DNA of 64,000 nucleotides from Paenibacillus_E violae (GCF_032461945.1 NZ_JAWCUD010000003.1:310001-374000), one strand, 5' to 3'. Shown: positions 50,584-59,312, counted from the first letter of the stretch. The notes: generated from the sequence alone by a model not told the origin. A program made the numbers and translations.

Positions 50584-51897
50584 TTGAAACGTTATTTCCA
50601 AAGTCATACGTTAAGGATGAAGGGCTATGCAGAACGGTGGATTCACTTTGGAATCCTTGCTTCTATGCTCAAGTGGATTGTAATTGGTGGACTTGTCGGT
50701 ATTTTTACAGGTTCTGCGTCTGCTCTGTTCTTGGCGAGTTTGGATTGGGCTACGAATACACGGACGAACCATTCATGGTTGTTATGGCTTTTGCCTGTCG
50801 GTGGAGCTATGGTCAGTTACTTATACGTTAAATTCGGCAAAGACTCGTCTAAAGGCAATAACCTTATCTTGGAACAAATACACGAAGGCAATGGAAAGAT
50901 CCCTTTCCGAATGGCGCCGCTCGTTCTATTTGGAACTCTCGTCACCCATTTGTTCGGAGGTTCGGCAGGCCGTGAAGGAACAGCCGTACAAATGGGGGGA
51001 AGTTTATCCGAATGGATTGGTAAAGTCCTTAAGCTCAATCCATTCGATCGTAAAATCATTTTGATGTGTGGAATCAGCAGCGGTTTTGGCTCTGTTTTCG
51101 GTACTCCCCTAGCGGGCACGGTATTTGGCCTTGAAGTTCTTGTGATTGGCCTCGTCCGGTACGAAGCCCTGATCCCTTGTTTTATTGCAAGTTTCATAGC
51201 GGATAAAGTTACCACATCTTGGGGAATCCATCATCTTCATTATTCCATGGGGGCAGTACCGGATTTTAGTACCCTTCTCTTGTTGAAAATCGTGATGGCT
51301 TCCGTCTTGTTTGGATTAGCAGGCTTACTCTTTAGTGAATTAACCCATCGTCTAAAGGCATTATTTTCAAAAGTTTTCAAGAATCCGGTCATGAAGAGCT
51401 TTTGTGGGGGATTCGTCATTATCGGAATGGTGTACCTTTTTGGTACAAGAGATTATCTCGGCTTGGGTATTCCGCTGATACAGCAGTCATTCAGTGAGAG
51501 TGTAGCCCCTCTTACCTTCTTGCTTAAAACCATCTTTACCTCGGTCACTTTAGGCGCAGGTTTTCAAGGCGGAGAAGTCACCCCATTATTTGTAATTGGC
51601 TCGACGCTAGGAAGTTCGCTAGCTCATTACTTACATCTATCCGCTCCATTCCTGGCGGCAATTGGTTTTATCTCTGTTTTCAGCGGCGCAACCAACACGC
51701 CAATTGCTTGTTTTATTATGGGCATTGAACTTTTCGGAGCGGAAGGTGCTGTGTATATGTTCATCGGCTGCATCATTAGCTTCATGTTTTCAGGTCACAC
51801 CGGCATTTATGCAGCCCAAAGGATCGGCATTTCAAAAAGCAGAAGTGTCACGATCGAAGAGAATGCTACTCTTGGCTCTCTTTTCAAGAAAAAGTAA
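50584..51897 (+). CDS. CLC-F type fluoride/proton antiporter (EriC-F)
   Basis: The 437-aa membrane protein is a CLC with the fluoride-specific signatures: GNNLI instead of the usual selectivity GSGIP (KGNNLILEQIHEG) and GREGTAVQ instead of GKEGP. CLC-F proteins export F- in exchange for H+, which protects cells from fluoride toxicity. A TTG at 50584 is preceded by AAAGGAG at 9 nt; the in-frame ATG at 50473 lies inside the riboswitch and is not a real start. Expression is controlled by the riboswitch upstream. Confidence 0.95.
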   Translation: MKRYFQSHTLRMKGYAERWIHFGILASMLKWIVIGGLVGIFTGSASALFLASLDWATNTRTNHSWLLWLLPVGGAMVSYLYVKFGKDSSKGNNLILEQIHEGNGKIPFRMAPLVLFGTLVTHLFGGSAGREGTAVQMGGSLSEWIGKVLKLNPFDRKIILMCGISSGFGSVFGTPLAGTVFGLEVLVIGLVRYEALIPCFIASFIADKVTTSWGIHHLHYSMGAVPDFSTLLLLKIVMASVLFGLAGLLFSELTHRLKALFSKVFKNPVMKSFCGGFVIIGMVYLFGTRDYLGLGIPLIQQSFSESVAPLTFLLKTIFTSVTLGAGFQGGEVTPLFVIGSTLGSSLAHYLHLSAPFLAAIGFISVFSGATNTPIACFIMGIELFGAEGAVYMFIGCIISFMFSGHTGIYAAQRIGISKSRSVTIEENATLGSLFKKK

Positions 51898-52025
51898 TGG
51901 CGGAAAAACAATAATTTTATTTTTTCATTAAATTCTGGCTCGTCAAATTATTTATTCATAAATTTGGAAATTAACCCATCGCCGCGACGACTGCTCCGTT
52001 TGGTATTCACAAATGATCAGCAAAT

Positions 52026-52221
52026 GATCAGGGCAACTATACAAACAATTAACGCAGTTTTGACATCTACTGAACTAGTAGAGGAGAGGAGCGTTGGTGT
52101 TCATGTCAACAAAACGAAGATCCAAAACTGATTACGAATGTAACAGGTGTTACGAATACTCCTTTCACCCCGCAACCAGGTGATACTGTGCTCCAACGAA
52201 ACTTAGTCAGAATATGATAAC
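52026..52221 (+). pseudogene. Possible degraded small gene (frameshifted)
   Basis: One frame reads MIRATIQTINAVLTSTELVE... and stops at about 52133; the next reads ...PKLITNVTGVTNTPFTPQPGD...LVRI and stops at 52221. A GAGGAGAGGAGC site lies before an ATG at 52103 that is out of frame by one base with the second part. Amino-acid-like composition suggests decayed coding DNA; I do not recognise the family. Confidence 0.25.
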
Positions 52222-52242
52222 AAATAAACCATTCCGCATAAT

Positions 52243-52293
52243 AAAAAGCGGCAGCTAGAGACTTGTAAAAAGTTCTAGACTGCCGCTTTTTTA
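52243..52293 (-). terminator. Terminator of the RCC1-repeat gene
   Basis: On the minus strand, arms AAAAAGCGGCAGTCTAGAACTT and AAGTCTCTAG-CTGCCGCTTTTT pair almost completely around a short loop, 15 bp after the stop codon. The T-rich ends on both sides make it bidirectional. Confidence 0.75.
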
Positions 52294-52307
52294 TTTGATT
52301 CGTCCTA

Positions 52308-53516
52308 TCAGCGCCGAGATGTAGACGGTATAGGTTTTACTTCCACTTGTACGGGTGTTAATTGGAAGGACCATGCCGGCCCATACAGTCCTTGCCAATC
52401 ATAGCCCCACATCCATAAGGAACCATCTTTTTTGATGACAGCATCCGTACGATCACCCGAGAAAACAGCAGTGACGTCCGATAAGCCCTCCACTTGATAA
52501 AGAGACCGATAATTTTCAATATCCAACGTATTGTTCAAATGTGCATAATCTCGAGGGAAATACCCCATAGCCCAAACCGTTCCGTCTTTTTTCAGTGCTA
52601 CAATGTGTTCAGGACCTCTAGAAATATCAATAATATCCGACAAACCCTCTATTGGTGCTGGCGGCTCATCTATTCCGGAACCATCAAATTTGGGATTGGA
52701 CAGATAACCTCCTCCCCAGATCCACACCGTACCATCCTTTTTCAGAGCGAGCTGATCAGGGGAAGTACCTTGACCAAGCTTTACGATGTCTGTAAGCCCC
52801 TGAATCTGTATCGGATTGTTGAAGCGCATCACGTTGAAGATATCACAACCCCGGAGGCCGCATTCCCAAGTCCAAACCGTTCCATCATCCTTAAGAACTG
52901 TTGAGCCCGATAGGTCTTTAATATGATCGATTCCGTTGGCTAACACAGGTTCCGTCTGCATGGATGAAAAATACTTTTCCCAGTCGCCTGTTTTGGCAGA
53001 ACTGGCGATGTCTTCCCATATCCAGAGCTTACCGTCTTTATCAACGGCCATATATGGCTCAATTTTCACAATGTGCTTCAACTTGGGAACCTGGGTCAAC
53101 AACTTTGGCGTATACAACCCCCACTTGTCTTTCTCCGCGCTATTGGAAGATTCTACATATTCTACATTCCAGACTGTACCGTCTTCTTTTAATGCAAATG
53201 CAGAGCTCCCTGTGGCAACGATGCTTGTAACCTTGTTCAAACCATCTACCTTCTCCAGATGGGCAGGATCGCGAATAAGATCCATTCTATACGCTCGGGA
53301 TGAAATAGAGGTGCCCCAAACGTCACCTTTATCGTCCAGTACATAAGGGCGGCCACCAACATCAGTGATTTGGACAGCTTTAGCGTCGGCTGTCGCAGGC
53401 GTTGCGACTTCAGCTTGCACAGATGGCGATACGCTGACGAATAACGAAAAAGACATTGCAAGACTCAGGGATAGCGAGGATTTTTTCTTCCTGCTTGACA
53501 GAAAAAATAAATTCAT
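52308..53516 (-). CDS. Secreted RCC1-like repeat protein
   Basis: This 402-aa protein has a Sec signal (LSLSLAMSFSLFVSVSPSVQA) and about six RCC1-type beta-propeller repeats, each with a D-G-T/S-V-W block (for example ALKEDGTVWNVEYV, VLKDDGTVWTWE, ALKKDGTVWIWGG, ALKKDGTVWAMGY, VIKKDGSLWMWG). Bacterial RCC1 proteins of this kind are extracellular and of unclear function. A GGAGG site lies before the ATG. No obvious operon partner is seen. Confidence 0.88.
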   Translation of the reverse strand: MNLFFLSSRKKKSSLSLSLAMSFSLFVSVSPSVQAEVATPATADAKAVQITDVGGRPYVLDDKGDVWGTSISSRAYRMDLIRDPAHLEKVDGLNKVTSIVATGSSAFALKEDGTVWNVEYVESSNSAEKDKWGLYTPKLLTQVPKLKHIVKIEPYMAVDKDGKLWIWEDIASSAKTGDWEKYFSSMQTEPVLANGIDHIKDLSGSTVLKDDGTVWTWECGLRGCDIFNVMRFNNPIQIQGLTDIVKLGQGTSPDQLALKKDGTVWIWGGGYLSNPKFDGSGIDEPPAPIEGLSDIIDISRGPEHIVALKKDGTVWAMGYFPRDYAHLNNTLDIENYRSLYQVEGLSDVTAVFSGDRTDAVIKKDGSLWMWGYDWQGLYGPAWSFQLTPVQVEVKPIPSTSRR

Positions 53517-53687
53517 TGCATCAAACCTCCAAGTTTAGTTAAGCCAAGAGGACAAACGGCTATAACCATTTGACGCGCTTGCAGGAAGAAAGTTTCTCCT
53601 TTTTATCCATAAAACGGAAAATGCTGTTGAGATGGCGCTTATAGCTGACGCATGCAAGATCAATTTGTGCCTCTTTTCCCCATCAAA

Positions 53688-54421
53688 CTAACCCATAATC
53701 CGCCTTAATTTCGCTGGATAATCCGTAATAATTGCTGAAACCCCGCAATCCAGCATCCGTTTCATTGCTTCTTCCTCATTCACTGTCCAGACAATGACCT
53801 GTCTGCCGCTGTTGCGAATCGCGATGACGTCCTCACGTTCAACCATCGTATGATGCAAAGAAACCGCTTCTACCTCCAATTCAAAATCCTCAATCAATCG
53901 AAGCGGACGCAGCAGCTTGCCGTCATAGACGAGGCTAATTCGGGCTTCAGGCGCCAGCTGCTTAAGGCGGTATAACATGCGATGATCGTAGGAGGAAAAG
54001 ATCACTGAGCTTAGCCGCCCGTATTCACGCAGCAAGGCGACGACCTTGTGCTCTATGCTGCCGCCATAGCTTACCTTCAGCTCCACATTTAAGCTATTTC
54101 CGGCGGTACCAGCTCCAGGACTTCACGGAGCAAAGGGATAGGCTCCCCGGCATATGCATCTGAAAACCAAGTGCCCGCATCTGCCTGCCGGATATCTGTC
54201 AACGTCATCTCGCCAATGCCACCGCGCAAATTCGTGGTCCGGTCCAGCGTTTCATCGTGGCACACTACGATTTCCCCATCCTGCGTGAGATGAATATCCA
54301 GCTCAATCGCATTGCATTGCTGCTCTAGCGCTAATCGAAGAGCAGCCATCGTATTTTCAGGTGCTTCACTTGAAGCCCCACGGTGTGCCACGACCAACGT
54401 CTTTTCATTGTGCCATTTCAT
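53688..54421 (-). pseudogene. Cytoplasmic glycerophosphodiester phosphodiesterase, interrupted by a frameshift
   Basis: Two fragments together make a complete UgpQ/GlpQ-type GDPD: 54089-54421 gives VVAHRGASSEAPENT, ELDIHLTQDGEIVV and CHDETLDRTT (catalytic His and metal-binding Glu/Asp), 53688-54086 gives LKVSYGG, VIFSSYDHRML and the family end SAIITDYPAKLRRI. The first fragment ends in TAA at 54091-54089, where GAA ATA GCT TAA ATG would become GCT TTA AAT GTG with one extra T. The second fragment could start at a GTG (54086) and be made separately. It sits at the end of the Ugp-type operon, 14 bp after the permease gene. Confidence 0.85.
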
Positions 54422-54435
54422 TTCAATTCCCCCTA

Positions 54436-55251
54436 TTATTTAATCCCTGAATGCATGAAGCTTTCCACAAACTGACGTTGGAACACGAAAAAGGCCAATA
54501 GAAGAGGCAAGATCACCAATACCGTAGCCGCTGTTACAGTCCCCCATTGCGCTCCCGTCTCAAAAGATTGTGCAAAAATCGCAATCCCTACAGTCAACGG
54601 TCTCGTTTCAATGGAATTCGTTACGATGAGCGGCCACATGAAATCATTCCAATGCGCACTGACGGAGATTAAGCCAAAGGCCAAATAGGTTGACTTGGCT
54701 GAAGGCAAATAGACGTGCCAGAGGATTTGCCACCAACGACATCCGTCCATTCTCGCAGCTTCGTCCAAGTCCATCGGGATTTGCTTAAACGTTTGCCTGA
54801 GCAGGAACACACTGAACGAAGAGGCCCAATAAGGCAGCATAATCGCCAATTTGGTGTCAACAAGGCCTAGCTCTTTCATAATCGTGTAATTCGGAAAAAT
54901 GAGAATGTCCGGCGGGATCATAATTTGAACAAGAAACAACATAAACATGAAGCTTCGTCCTGCGAAATTCAATCTGGCAAACGCATAAGCGGCAAGGGTT
55001 GCCGTTATCAGCTGTGCAGCCAGCACGCCGAAGACGATGATAATCGTATTGGAATAATAGCGAAGGAAAGGAATGGTATGCCAAGCGTTCATATAATTTT
55101 GAATGGTGGGATGCTCAATGGCAAAGGGATTTACACGGGTGATGACCTCACTGGACGGTGTAAACGAGGTGAAAACTGCCCATATGAGCGGAACTGCAAA
55201 AACAATAGCCAGCAGCGCAATGACAAACCGGTTGGTGATCCTAACGACCAT
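54436..55251 (-). CDS. Glycerol-3-phosphate-type ABC transporter permease (UgpE-like)
   Basis: The 271-aa permease follows the CUT1 pattern with the coupling loop IPMDLDEAARMDGCRWWQILWHV and a late YPF/QRQFVESFMHSGIK end. UgpE imports sn-glycerol-3-phosphate or its diesters together with UgpA and UgpB. It lies directly upstream of the GDPD gene, so substrate and enzyme match. Confidence 0.9.
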   Translation of the reverse strand: MVVRITNRFVIALLAIVFAVPLIWAVFTSFTPSSEVITRVNPFAIEHPTIQNYMNAWHTIPFLRYYSNTIIIVFGVLAAQLITATLAAYAFARLNFAGRSFMFMLFLVQIMIPPDILIFPNYTIMKELGLVDTKLAIMLPYWASSFSVFLLRQTFKQIPMDLDEAARMDGCRWWQILWHVYLPSAKSTYLAFGLISVSAHWNDFMWPLIVTNSIETRPLTVGIAIFAQSFETGAQWGTVTAATVLVILPLLLAFFVFQRQFVESFMHSGIK

Positions 55252-55266
55252 GACGCTGACCCCTCT

Positions 55267-56160
55267 CTAGTAATGGATACGTTTATCCAGAAATGCATAA
55301 TTAAAAATAGAAATACTCAGTAGAATAACGAGTAGAACAACGGTAAGGACCGAGGCTTTTCCCATATCCCAAAAGCTAAAAGCCGTCTCATAAATATGGT
55401 ACAACAGCAAGTTGCTTGCGTTGTTCGGGCCGCCTTTCGTCATTACATACAGGTGATCAACCAATTTAAAAGAATTCGTCGTGGCAATAATCATAACGAA
55501 TAGCGTTGTCGGCATTAAGAGCGGGAACGTAATCCTTCTGAAGGTCTGCAGAGGGCTTGCCCCTTCCATTGCTGCAGCTTCATAGACTTCCTTCGGTAAA
55601 TTCTGCAAGCCAGCCAAGTAAAAAATCATAAAAAAGCCGGCTTCCTTCCAAATCACCATGAGCATCATCGAAAATAAGACCCAATGCGGATCGCCTAGCC
55701 AATGCGGAGCAGGTATGCTAAATACGCCAAGAAACTTATCAAGCAACCCATAACTGGGTGTATAAATAAACAACCATATATTTGCTATAGCGATCATCGG
55801 AATGACTGTCGGGTAGAAAAATAGCGCACGCAGCAAGCCGGTACCTCTGAGCTTATTATTCACCCAAATGGCTGCATACATGGCCAACAAAATACTCACA
55901 GGAACCGTACCAATAGCTAGCAGTACATTATTTTTTAAAACTTTGAGGAAAATATCGTCCTGAAAAACATGCGCATATTGATCAAACCCGACAAATGTCT
56001 TGTCTGTGAATTCAGAGCTATAGAAACTCCAATATATCGACTTCAGTATAGGGTAAAACGTAAATACCCCTAAGAACAGCAGTGAGGGCATGAGCAGCGC
56101 ATAGGCGAAACCATGTAATCTCCAGTTGATCTTGCTTTTTGTACGAAGTGCCGGTTGCAT
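55267..56160 (-). CDS. Glycerol-3-phosphate-type ABC transporter permease (UgpA-like)
   Basis: The 297-aa permease starts MQPALRTKSKINWRLHGF and has six helices with the EAA loop LPKEVYEAAAMEGASPLQTF. The ATG at 56160 is chosen because GAGGGGG lies 9 nt upstream; the in-frame ATG nine bases earlier abuts that box. It follows the binding-protein gene across a hairpin at 56206-56260. Confidence 0.9.
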   Translation of the reverse strand: MQPALRTKSKINWRLHGFAYALLMPSLLFLGVFTFYPILKSIYWSFYSSEFTDKTFVGFDQYAHVFQDDIFLKVLKNNVLLAIGTVPVSILLAMYAAIWVNNKLRGTGLLRALFFYPTVIPMIAIANIWLFIYTPSYGLLDKFLGVFSIPAPHWLGDPHWVLFSMMLMVIWKEAGFFMIFYLAGLQNLPKEVYEAAAMEGASPLQTFRRITFPLLMPTTLFVMIIATTNSFKLVDHLYVMTKGGPNNASNLLLYHIYETAFSFWDMGKASVLTVVLLVILLSISIFNYAFLDKRIHY

Positions 56161-56205
56161 CGAATACATCCCCCTCTAATCTCACAAACTCGTGAAAGCG
56201 AGCGG

Positions 56206-56260
56206 AAGGGAAGTGCAGGCATAACAGGGAGTTAACCTCCATTAGCCGAACACTTCCCTT
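56206..56260 (-). terminator. Intercistronic hairpin after the ugpB-like gene
   Basis: A 10-bp stem AAGGGAAGTG/CACTTCCCTT with a long loop lies in the 122-bp gap between binding protein and permease, without a U run. The same arrangement occurs in the other three sugar-importer operons here. Confidence 0.5.
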
Positions 56261-56282
56261 TCGTTTTCGCTATCAGACGCTG

Positions 56283-57605
56283 CTATTTTTGAAAGTTTTT
56301 CAAAATGTCATCCGCTTGCTGCTGCGATTTGTCCAATGCCTCTTTCGGCGTCATTGTTCCCAGCAACGCTGCTTGGATATTATCGTTAAACAGCTTTGTT
56401 ACTTGGCCATTCTGATAGGTAGAAAGCTCGCTGTCCGCATATTTTAGTTGATCCCTTGCTACGGCTGCTTGCGGGAAATCCTTAATGTAGTTTTTCAGCT
56501 TGTCTGTCTCATAAGCGGCTTTTGTAGTACCTACATAACCTGTATCAATTGACCACTGTGCGACACGATCAGGCTGTGTTAGGAATTGAATAAACTTGAT
56601 GGATGCTGCTTTGTGGTCTTCAGGGATGTTTTTGAACACATACAGGTTGCCGCCGCCAGTTGGTGAACCATACTTTTTATTGGCAGGCAGGAACGCTACG
56701 CCAAAGTTGAATTTCGCATCTGTTTTGACTTTTGTCAGATTTCCTGTTGTGTGGTACATCATTGCCGTTTTCCCGCTAATGAAATCGGATGGAACGGTTG
56801 CCCACTCGAGTGCACCCTCCGGCATGACTTTATCCTTGCGTCCTAGATCGGTGTAAAACTGCAAAGCTTCCTGTACTTCCGGTTTGTTAAAAAATACTTG
56901 CTTACCGTCAGGTGAAACAATGTTCGTACCGGTTTGAAGGGAAAGGGCTTGCGTCATCCAGTATTGATAACCCGTGCTAGGAATTTCAAGCCCCCACTGC
57001 GATTTGTCACTCGTCGTGAGCTTGGCTGCATACTCCTTCAGTTCCGTCCAGTTCGCCGGTGCCTTCTCAGGATCAAGACCTGCCTTCTTAAATAAATCCT
57101 TATTGTAGTAGAGCACGATTGTACTGCGTTGGAACGGTACACTCCAAACCGTATCGCCCGACTTCGTATTTCCCATAAAAGCTTCGTAGAAACCATTGAA
57201 ATAATCCTTCGAGAAGCGAGGTGTCAGATCCTCAACGGCTTTCATGGAAAGCAAACTGTACAGATCAGTTGAGAGCAGTACCGCTAAGTCAGGTGAGTTC
57301 CCCCCTTGTACAGCTGTTGCAACCTTGGTCATCGTATCCTGATAGCTGCCGCCATACACGGGTTTTACAGTAATTGTCGGATTTTCTTTATGGAAATCGT
57401 CAGCCAACTGATCAATCAATTTCGTAATTGGCCCACCAACGGCCACTGGAAAGTAAAACTGCAATTCAACCGGCTTCGTGCTTGACGTTGCTTCGGCGCT
57501 TGCCGTCGGTGCTGCAGCTGTTTTGGTTTCCGGTTTGCTCTCTCCCTTCGCGCAAGCTGTAGCAACCATCGTGACCATAAGTAGTGAGACCAGTGCTTTT
57601 TTCAT
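56283..57605 (-). CDS. Glycerol-3-phosphate-type ABC transporter solute-binding lipoprotein (UgpB-like)
   Basis: The 440-aa lipoprotein has a signal peptide ending VATACAKGES and the UgpB binding fold (VELQFYFPVAVGGPITKLIDQLADDF; SVPFQRSTIVLYYNKDLF; PTGGGNLYVFK). It captures glycerol-3-phosphate or glycerophosphodiesters at the cell surface. Its start lies 11 bp after the HAD phosphatase stop codon. Confidence 0.92.
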   Translation of the reverse strand: MKKALVSLLMVTMVATACAKGESKPETKTAAAPTASAEATSSTKPVELQFYFPVAVGGPITKLIDQLADDFHKENPTITVKPVYGGSYQDTMTKVATAVQGGNSPDLAVLLSTDLYSLLSMKAVEDLTPRFSKDYFNGFYEAFMGNTKSGDTVWSVPFQRSTIVLYYNKDLFKKAGLDPEKAPANWTELKEYAAKLTTSDKSQWGLEIPSTGYQYWMTQALSLQTGTNIVSPDGKQVFFNKPEVQEALQFYTDLGRKDKVMPEGALEWATVPSDFISGKTAMMYHTTGNLTKVKTDAKFNFGVAFLPANKKYGSPTGGGNLYVFKNIPEDHKAASIKFIQFLTQPDRVAQWSIDTGYVGTTKAAYETDKLKNYIKDFPQAAVARDQLKYADSELSTYQNGQVTKLFNDNIQAALLGTMTPKEALDKSQQQADDILKNFQK

Positions 57606-57616
57606 TGTTTTTCCTC

Positions 57617-58495
57617 CTAAAGATTATTGGATTTAATTTCGCTAAGCTGATTTAAAATATAGTCAGGTTCAATCCCTGTTTGAACGATGTCTATCTTAGA
57701 GTCTGCACCTGTCAGTACAAGAGCGGTGTACATGTCGTTTGAATTACCGAATTGTATATCCGTGGATAATCGATCTCCAACCATCAAACATTGGGATGGC
57801 GGAATTTTCAGCAGGTCAAAAGCTTTTTGTGCATAGTATTCGGAGGGCTTTCCGATCACACGGACCGTTTTCTGCAGGCTGGCCGTCTCCAGTGCTTTGA
57901 CAAGCGACCAAGTATCCGGGATCACCCCATCATCAATCGGGCAAAAGGGATCAGGATTAGCCGCAATCAGCTTGGCCCCGTTTCGAAGGGCATTCACGCC
58001 GGCTGTTAGCTTCTCAAATGTAAACTGCCTGTCCAAACCGACAAGCACATGTGTCGCCAGCATCGGGTCCTGCGTCGTCTTGACGCCATACAGCGCCAAT
58101 TCTTGTTCCATCGCTTGTTCACCAATCATGAGAACGCGGGCATCCAATTCATGCTCTTGAAAAAATCTCCCAGCCACACACAAGGCCGTGAGCACCTCAT
58201 TCACCTCGCAAGAAATGCCTAATTCGGTAAGCCTTAACTGCACGCTTTCCTTGGTACGAATGGTTGTATTCGTAACGAACATGATCGATTTGTTTTGCTC
58301 ACGCAGCCAGTTCACCGTGTTCAACACACCCGGCAAAAGCTTACTGCCCGCATAGATCGTACCGTCCAAATCGAATAAGTAACCTTTAAATGCATGCAAC
58401 TCCTTATTGCTTTTCCTCGCATGTTTTCGCTGAAAAGGCACGATTCCACTTTTATCATCGATGCCACGCTCAGGAAATCTAGATGTTTCTGCCAC
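57617..58495 (-). CDS. HAD-superfamily class IIA phosphatase (NagD/AraL-like)
   Basis: The 292-aa protein has the HAD motifs FDLDGTIYAG (nucleophile Asp), TNTTIRTKES, and the late GKPSEYYAQKAFDLLKIPPSQCLMVGDRLSTDIQFG (loop-4 Asp). NagD-type enzymes dephosphorylate sugar phosphates or glycerol-type phosphates. Its first 35 residues are a non-domain extension and the start (GTG at 58495, GCGAGG at 7 nt) is not certain. It is the first gene of the Ugp operon, directly after the structured leader. Confidence 0.88.
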   Translation of the reverse strand: MAETSRFPERGIDDKSGIVPFQRKHARKSNKELHAFKGYLFDLDGTIYAGSKLLPGVLNTVNWLREQNKSIMFVTNTTIRTKESVQLRLTELGISCEVNEVLTALCVAGRFFQEHELDARVLMIGEQAMEQELALYGVKTTQDPMLATHVLVGLDRQFTFEKLTAGVNALRNGAKLIAANPDPFCPIDDGVIPDTWSLVKALETASLQKTVRVIGKPSEYYAQKAFDLLKIPPSQCLMVGDRLSTDIQFGNSNDMYTALVLTGADSKIDIVQTGIEPDYILNQLSEIKSNNL

Positions 58496-58510
58496 AGCAC
58501 TGCCTCGCTT

Positions 58511-58612
58511 TCAATAAAAATAACCCTTATCCGAAAAAACACGAAAACAAGCCTTCTCGGAGAATGACAAGCATGCTCCTGCTTATTTTCACATTTCCTG
58601 GACAAGGGTTTT
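58511..58612 (-). promoter_or_regulatory. Structured leader RNA, probable GlpP-controlled antitermination site
   Basis: On the minus strand the transcript begins AACCCTTGTCC (58610-58600) and ends GGATAAGGGTT (58532-58522), forming an 11-bp outer stem that encloses two small hairpins (AAGCA/TGCTT type), followed directly by the U-rich sequence ATTTTTATTG. It lies 16 nt before the HAD-phosphatase start codon and downstream of the GlpP gene. GlpP is known to bind leader mRNA of glp genes and promote read-through. Binding at this leader is inferred. Confidence 0.5.
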
Positions 58613-58715
58613 CTCATGGTCTCGACCCTAAGTATCAGTTCTTGTGATAATCATAGTTCTACTATAGATGAAGATTGTAAGCGGAAAATTATCGATATTT
58701 TAATCTTTTGTAAAT

Positions 58716-59264
58716 CTATTGGCAACTCCACATGTTCGGATCTCCAATAGATATGAAGTCAGCCCCGCTATCAAGCGCTTCTACGATTTCTTTTTCGTAT
58801 CGAATAAGCCCTCCGACAATCAACGGTTGTTTAATCATGTTTTTCAATTCCTTGATCACTCTTGGCATTAAGCCTGGCATTAGTTCAACTTCATCCGGTT
58901 GTATGCTGTTGATCATGCGGACTGCCGTTTGCAATGCGGCCGTATCAATAATGAAGATTCGCTGAATGCTTTTTATGCCGGCTTGCCTAGCTGCTGCTAT
59001 GGAGTTGGATTTCGTCGTAACAATCCCGTCCACTTTAAACTTTTCAGCTAAATACCCGACGGCATGTGCATCTCTGCCAAGACCGCCTACCATTTCCAAG
59101 TGCACATACACCTGTTTACCTGCTCGGTGAAGCTGTTCCACAATAGATTCCAAATTGCCAATATGACCTGTCATTAAATTAACTCGAGTTACATCACTTT
59201 CTAAAACCTTTGCGAGCTGATCGTCTTTCGTCACTGATGCGATAATTGGATATTTACTCGACAT
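58716..59264 (-). CDS. glpP: Glycerol-3-phosphate-responsive antiterminator
   Basis: The 182-aa protein is a GlpP TIM-barrel antiterminator (MSSKYPIIASVTKDDQLAKVL; VNLMTGHIGNLESIVEQL; HLEMVGGLGRDAHAVGYLAEKF in parts; ELMPGLMPRVIKEL; GGLIRYEKEIVEALDSGAD). In Bacillus it binds mRNA leaders in the presence of glycerol-3-phosphate. The ATG at 59264 has GGGGG at 9 nt upstream. It is one gene upstream of the structured leader and the Ugp operon, which matches a role in regulating glycerophosphodiester use. Confidence 0.92.
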   Translation of the reverse strand: MSSKYPIIASVTKDDQLAKVLESDVTRVNLMTGHIGNLESIVEQLHRAGKQVYVHLEMVGGLGRDAHAVGYLAEKFKVDGIVTTKSNSIAAARQAGIKSIQRIFIIDTAALQTAVRMINSIQPDEVELMPGLMPRVIKELKNMIKQPLIVGGLIRYEKEIVEALDSGADFISIGDPNMWSCQ

Positions 59265-59312
59265 GCGCACTCACCCCCACTTTCACCTTAACAAACATTT
59301 ATTTGCTAAGTG

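Larger units (their letters stand above)
51898..52307. other. 410-bp intergenic region with possible gene remnants and a terminator
   Basis: It holds no intact gene. On the plus strand, two overlapping frames look coding: one around 52000-52130 (ATIQTINAVLTSTELVEERS) and one around 52116-52221 (PKLITNVTGVTNTPFTPQPG). They are joined by a frameshift and lack an intact start. The terminator at 52243-52293 ends the region. Confidence 0.4.

Noticed and set aside
53517..53687. Cyclic-di-GMP riboswitch before the RCC1-like gene
   Set aside because: A hairpin CAAACGG/CCATTTG is present, but the conserved GCACAGGGCAAACC-type and GCAAAGCC-type segments of the c-di-GMP-I aptamer are absent.
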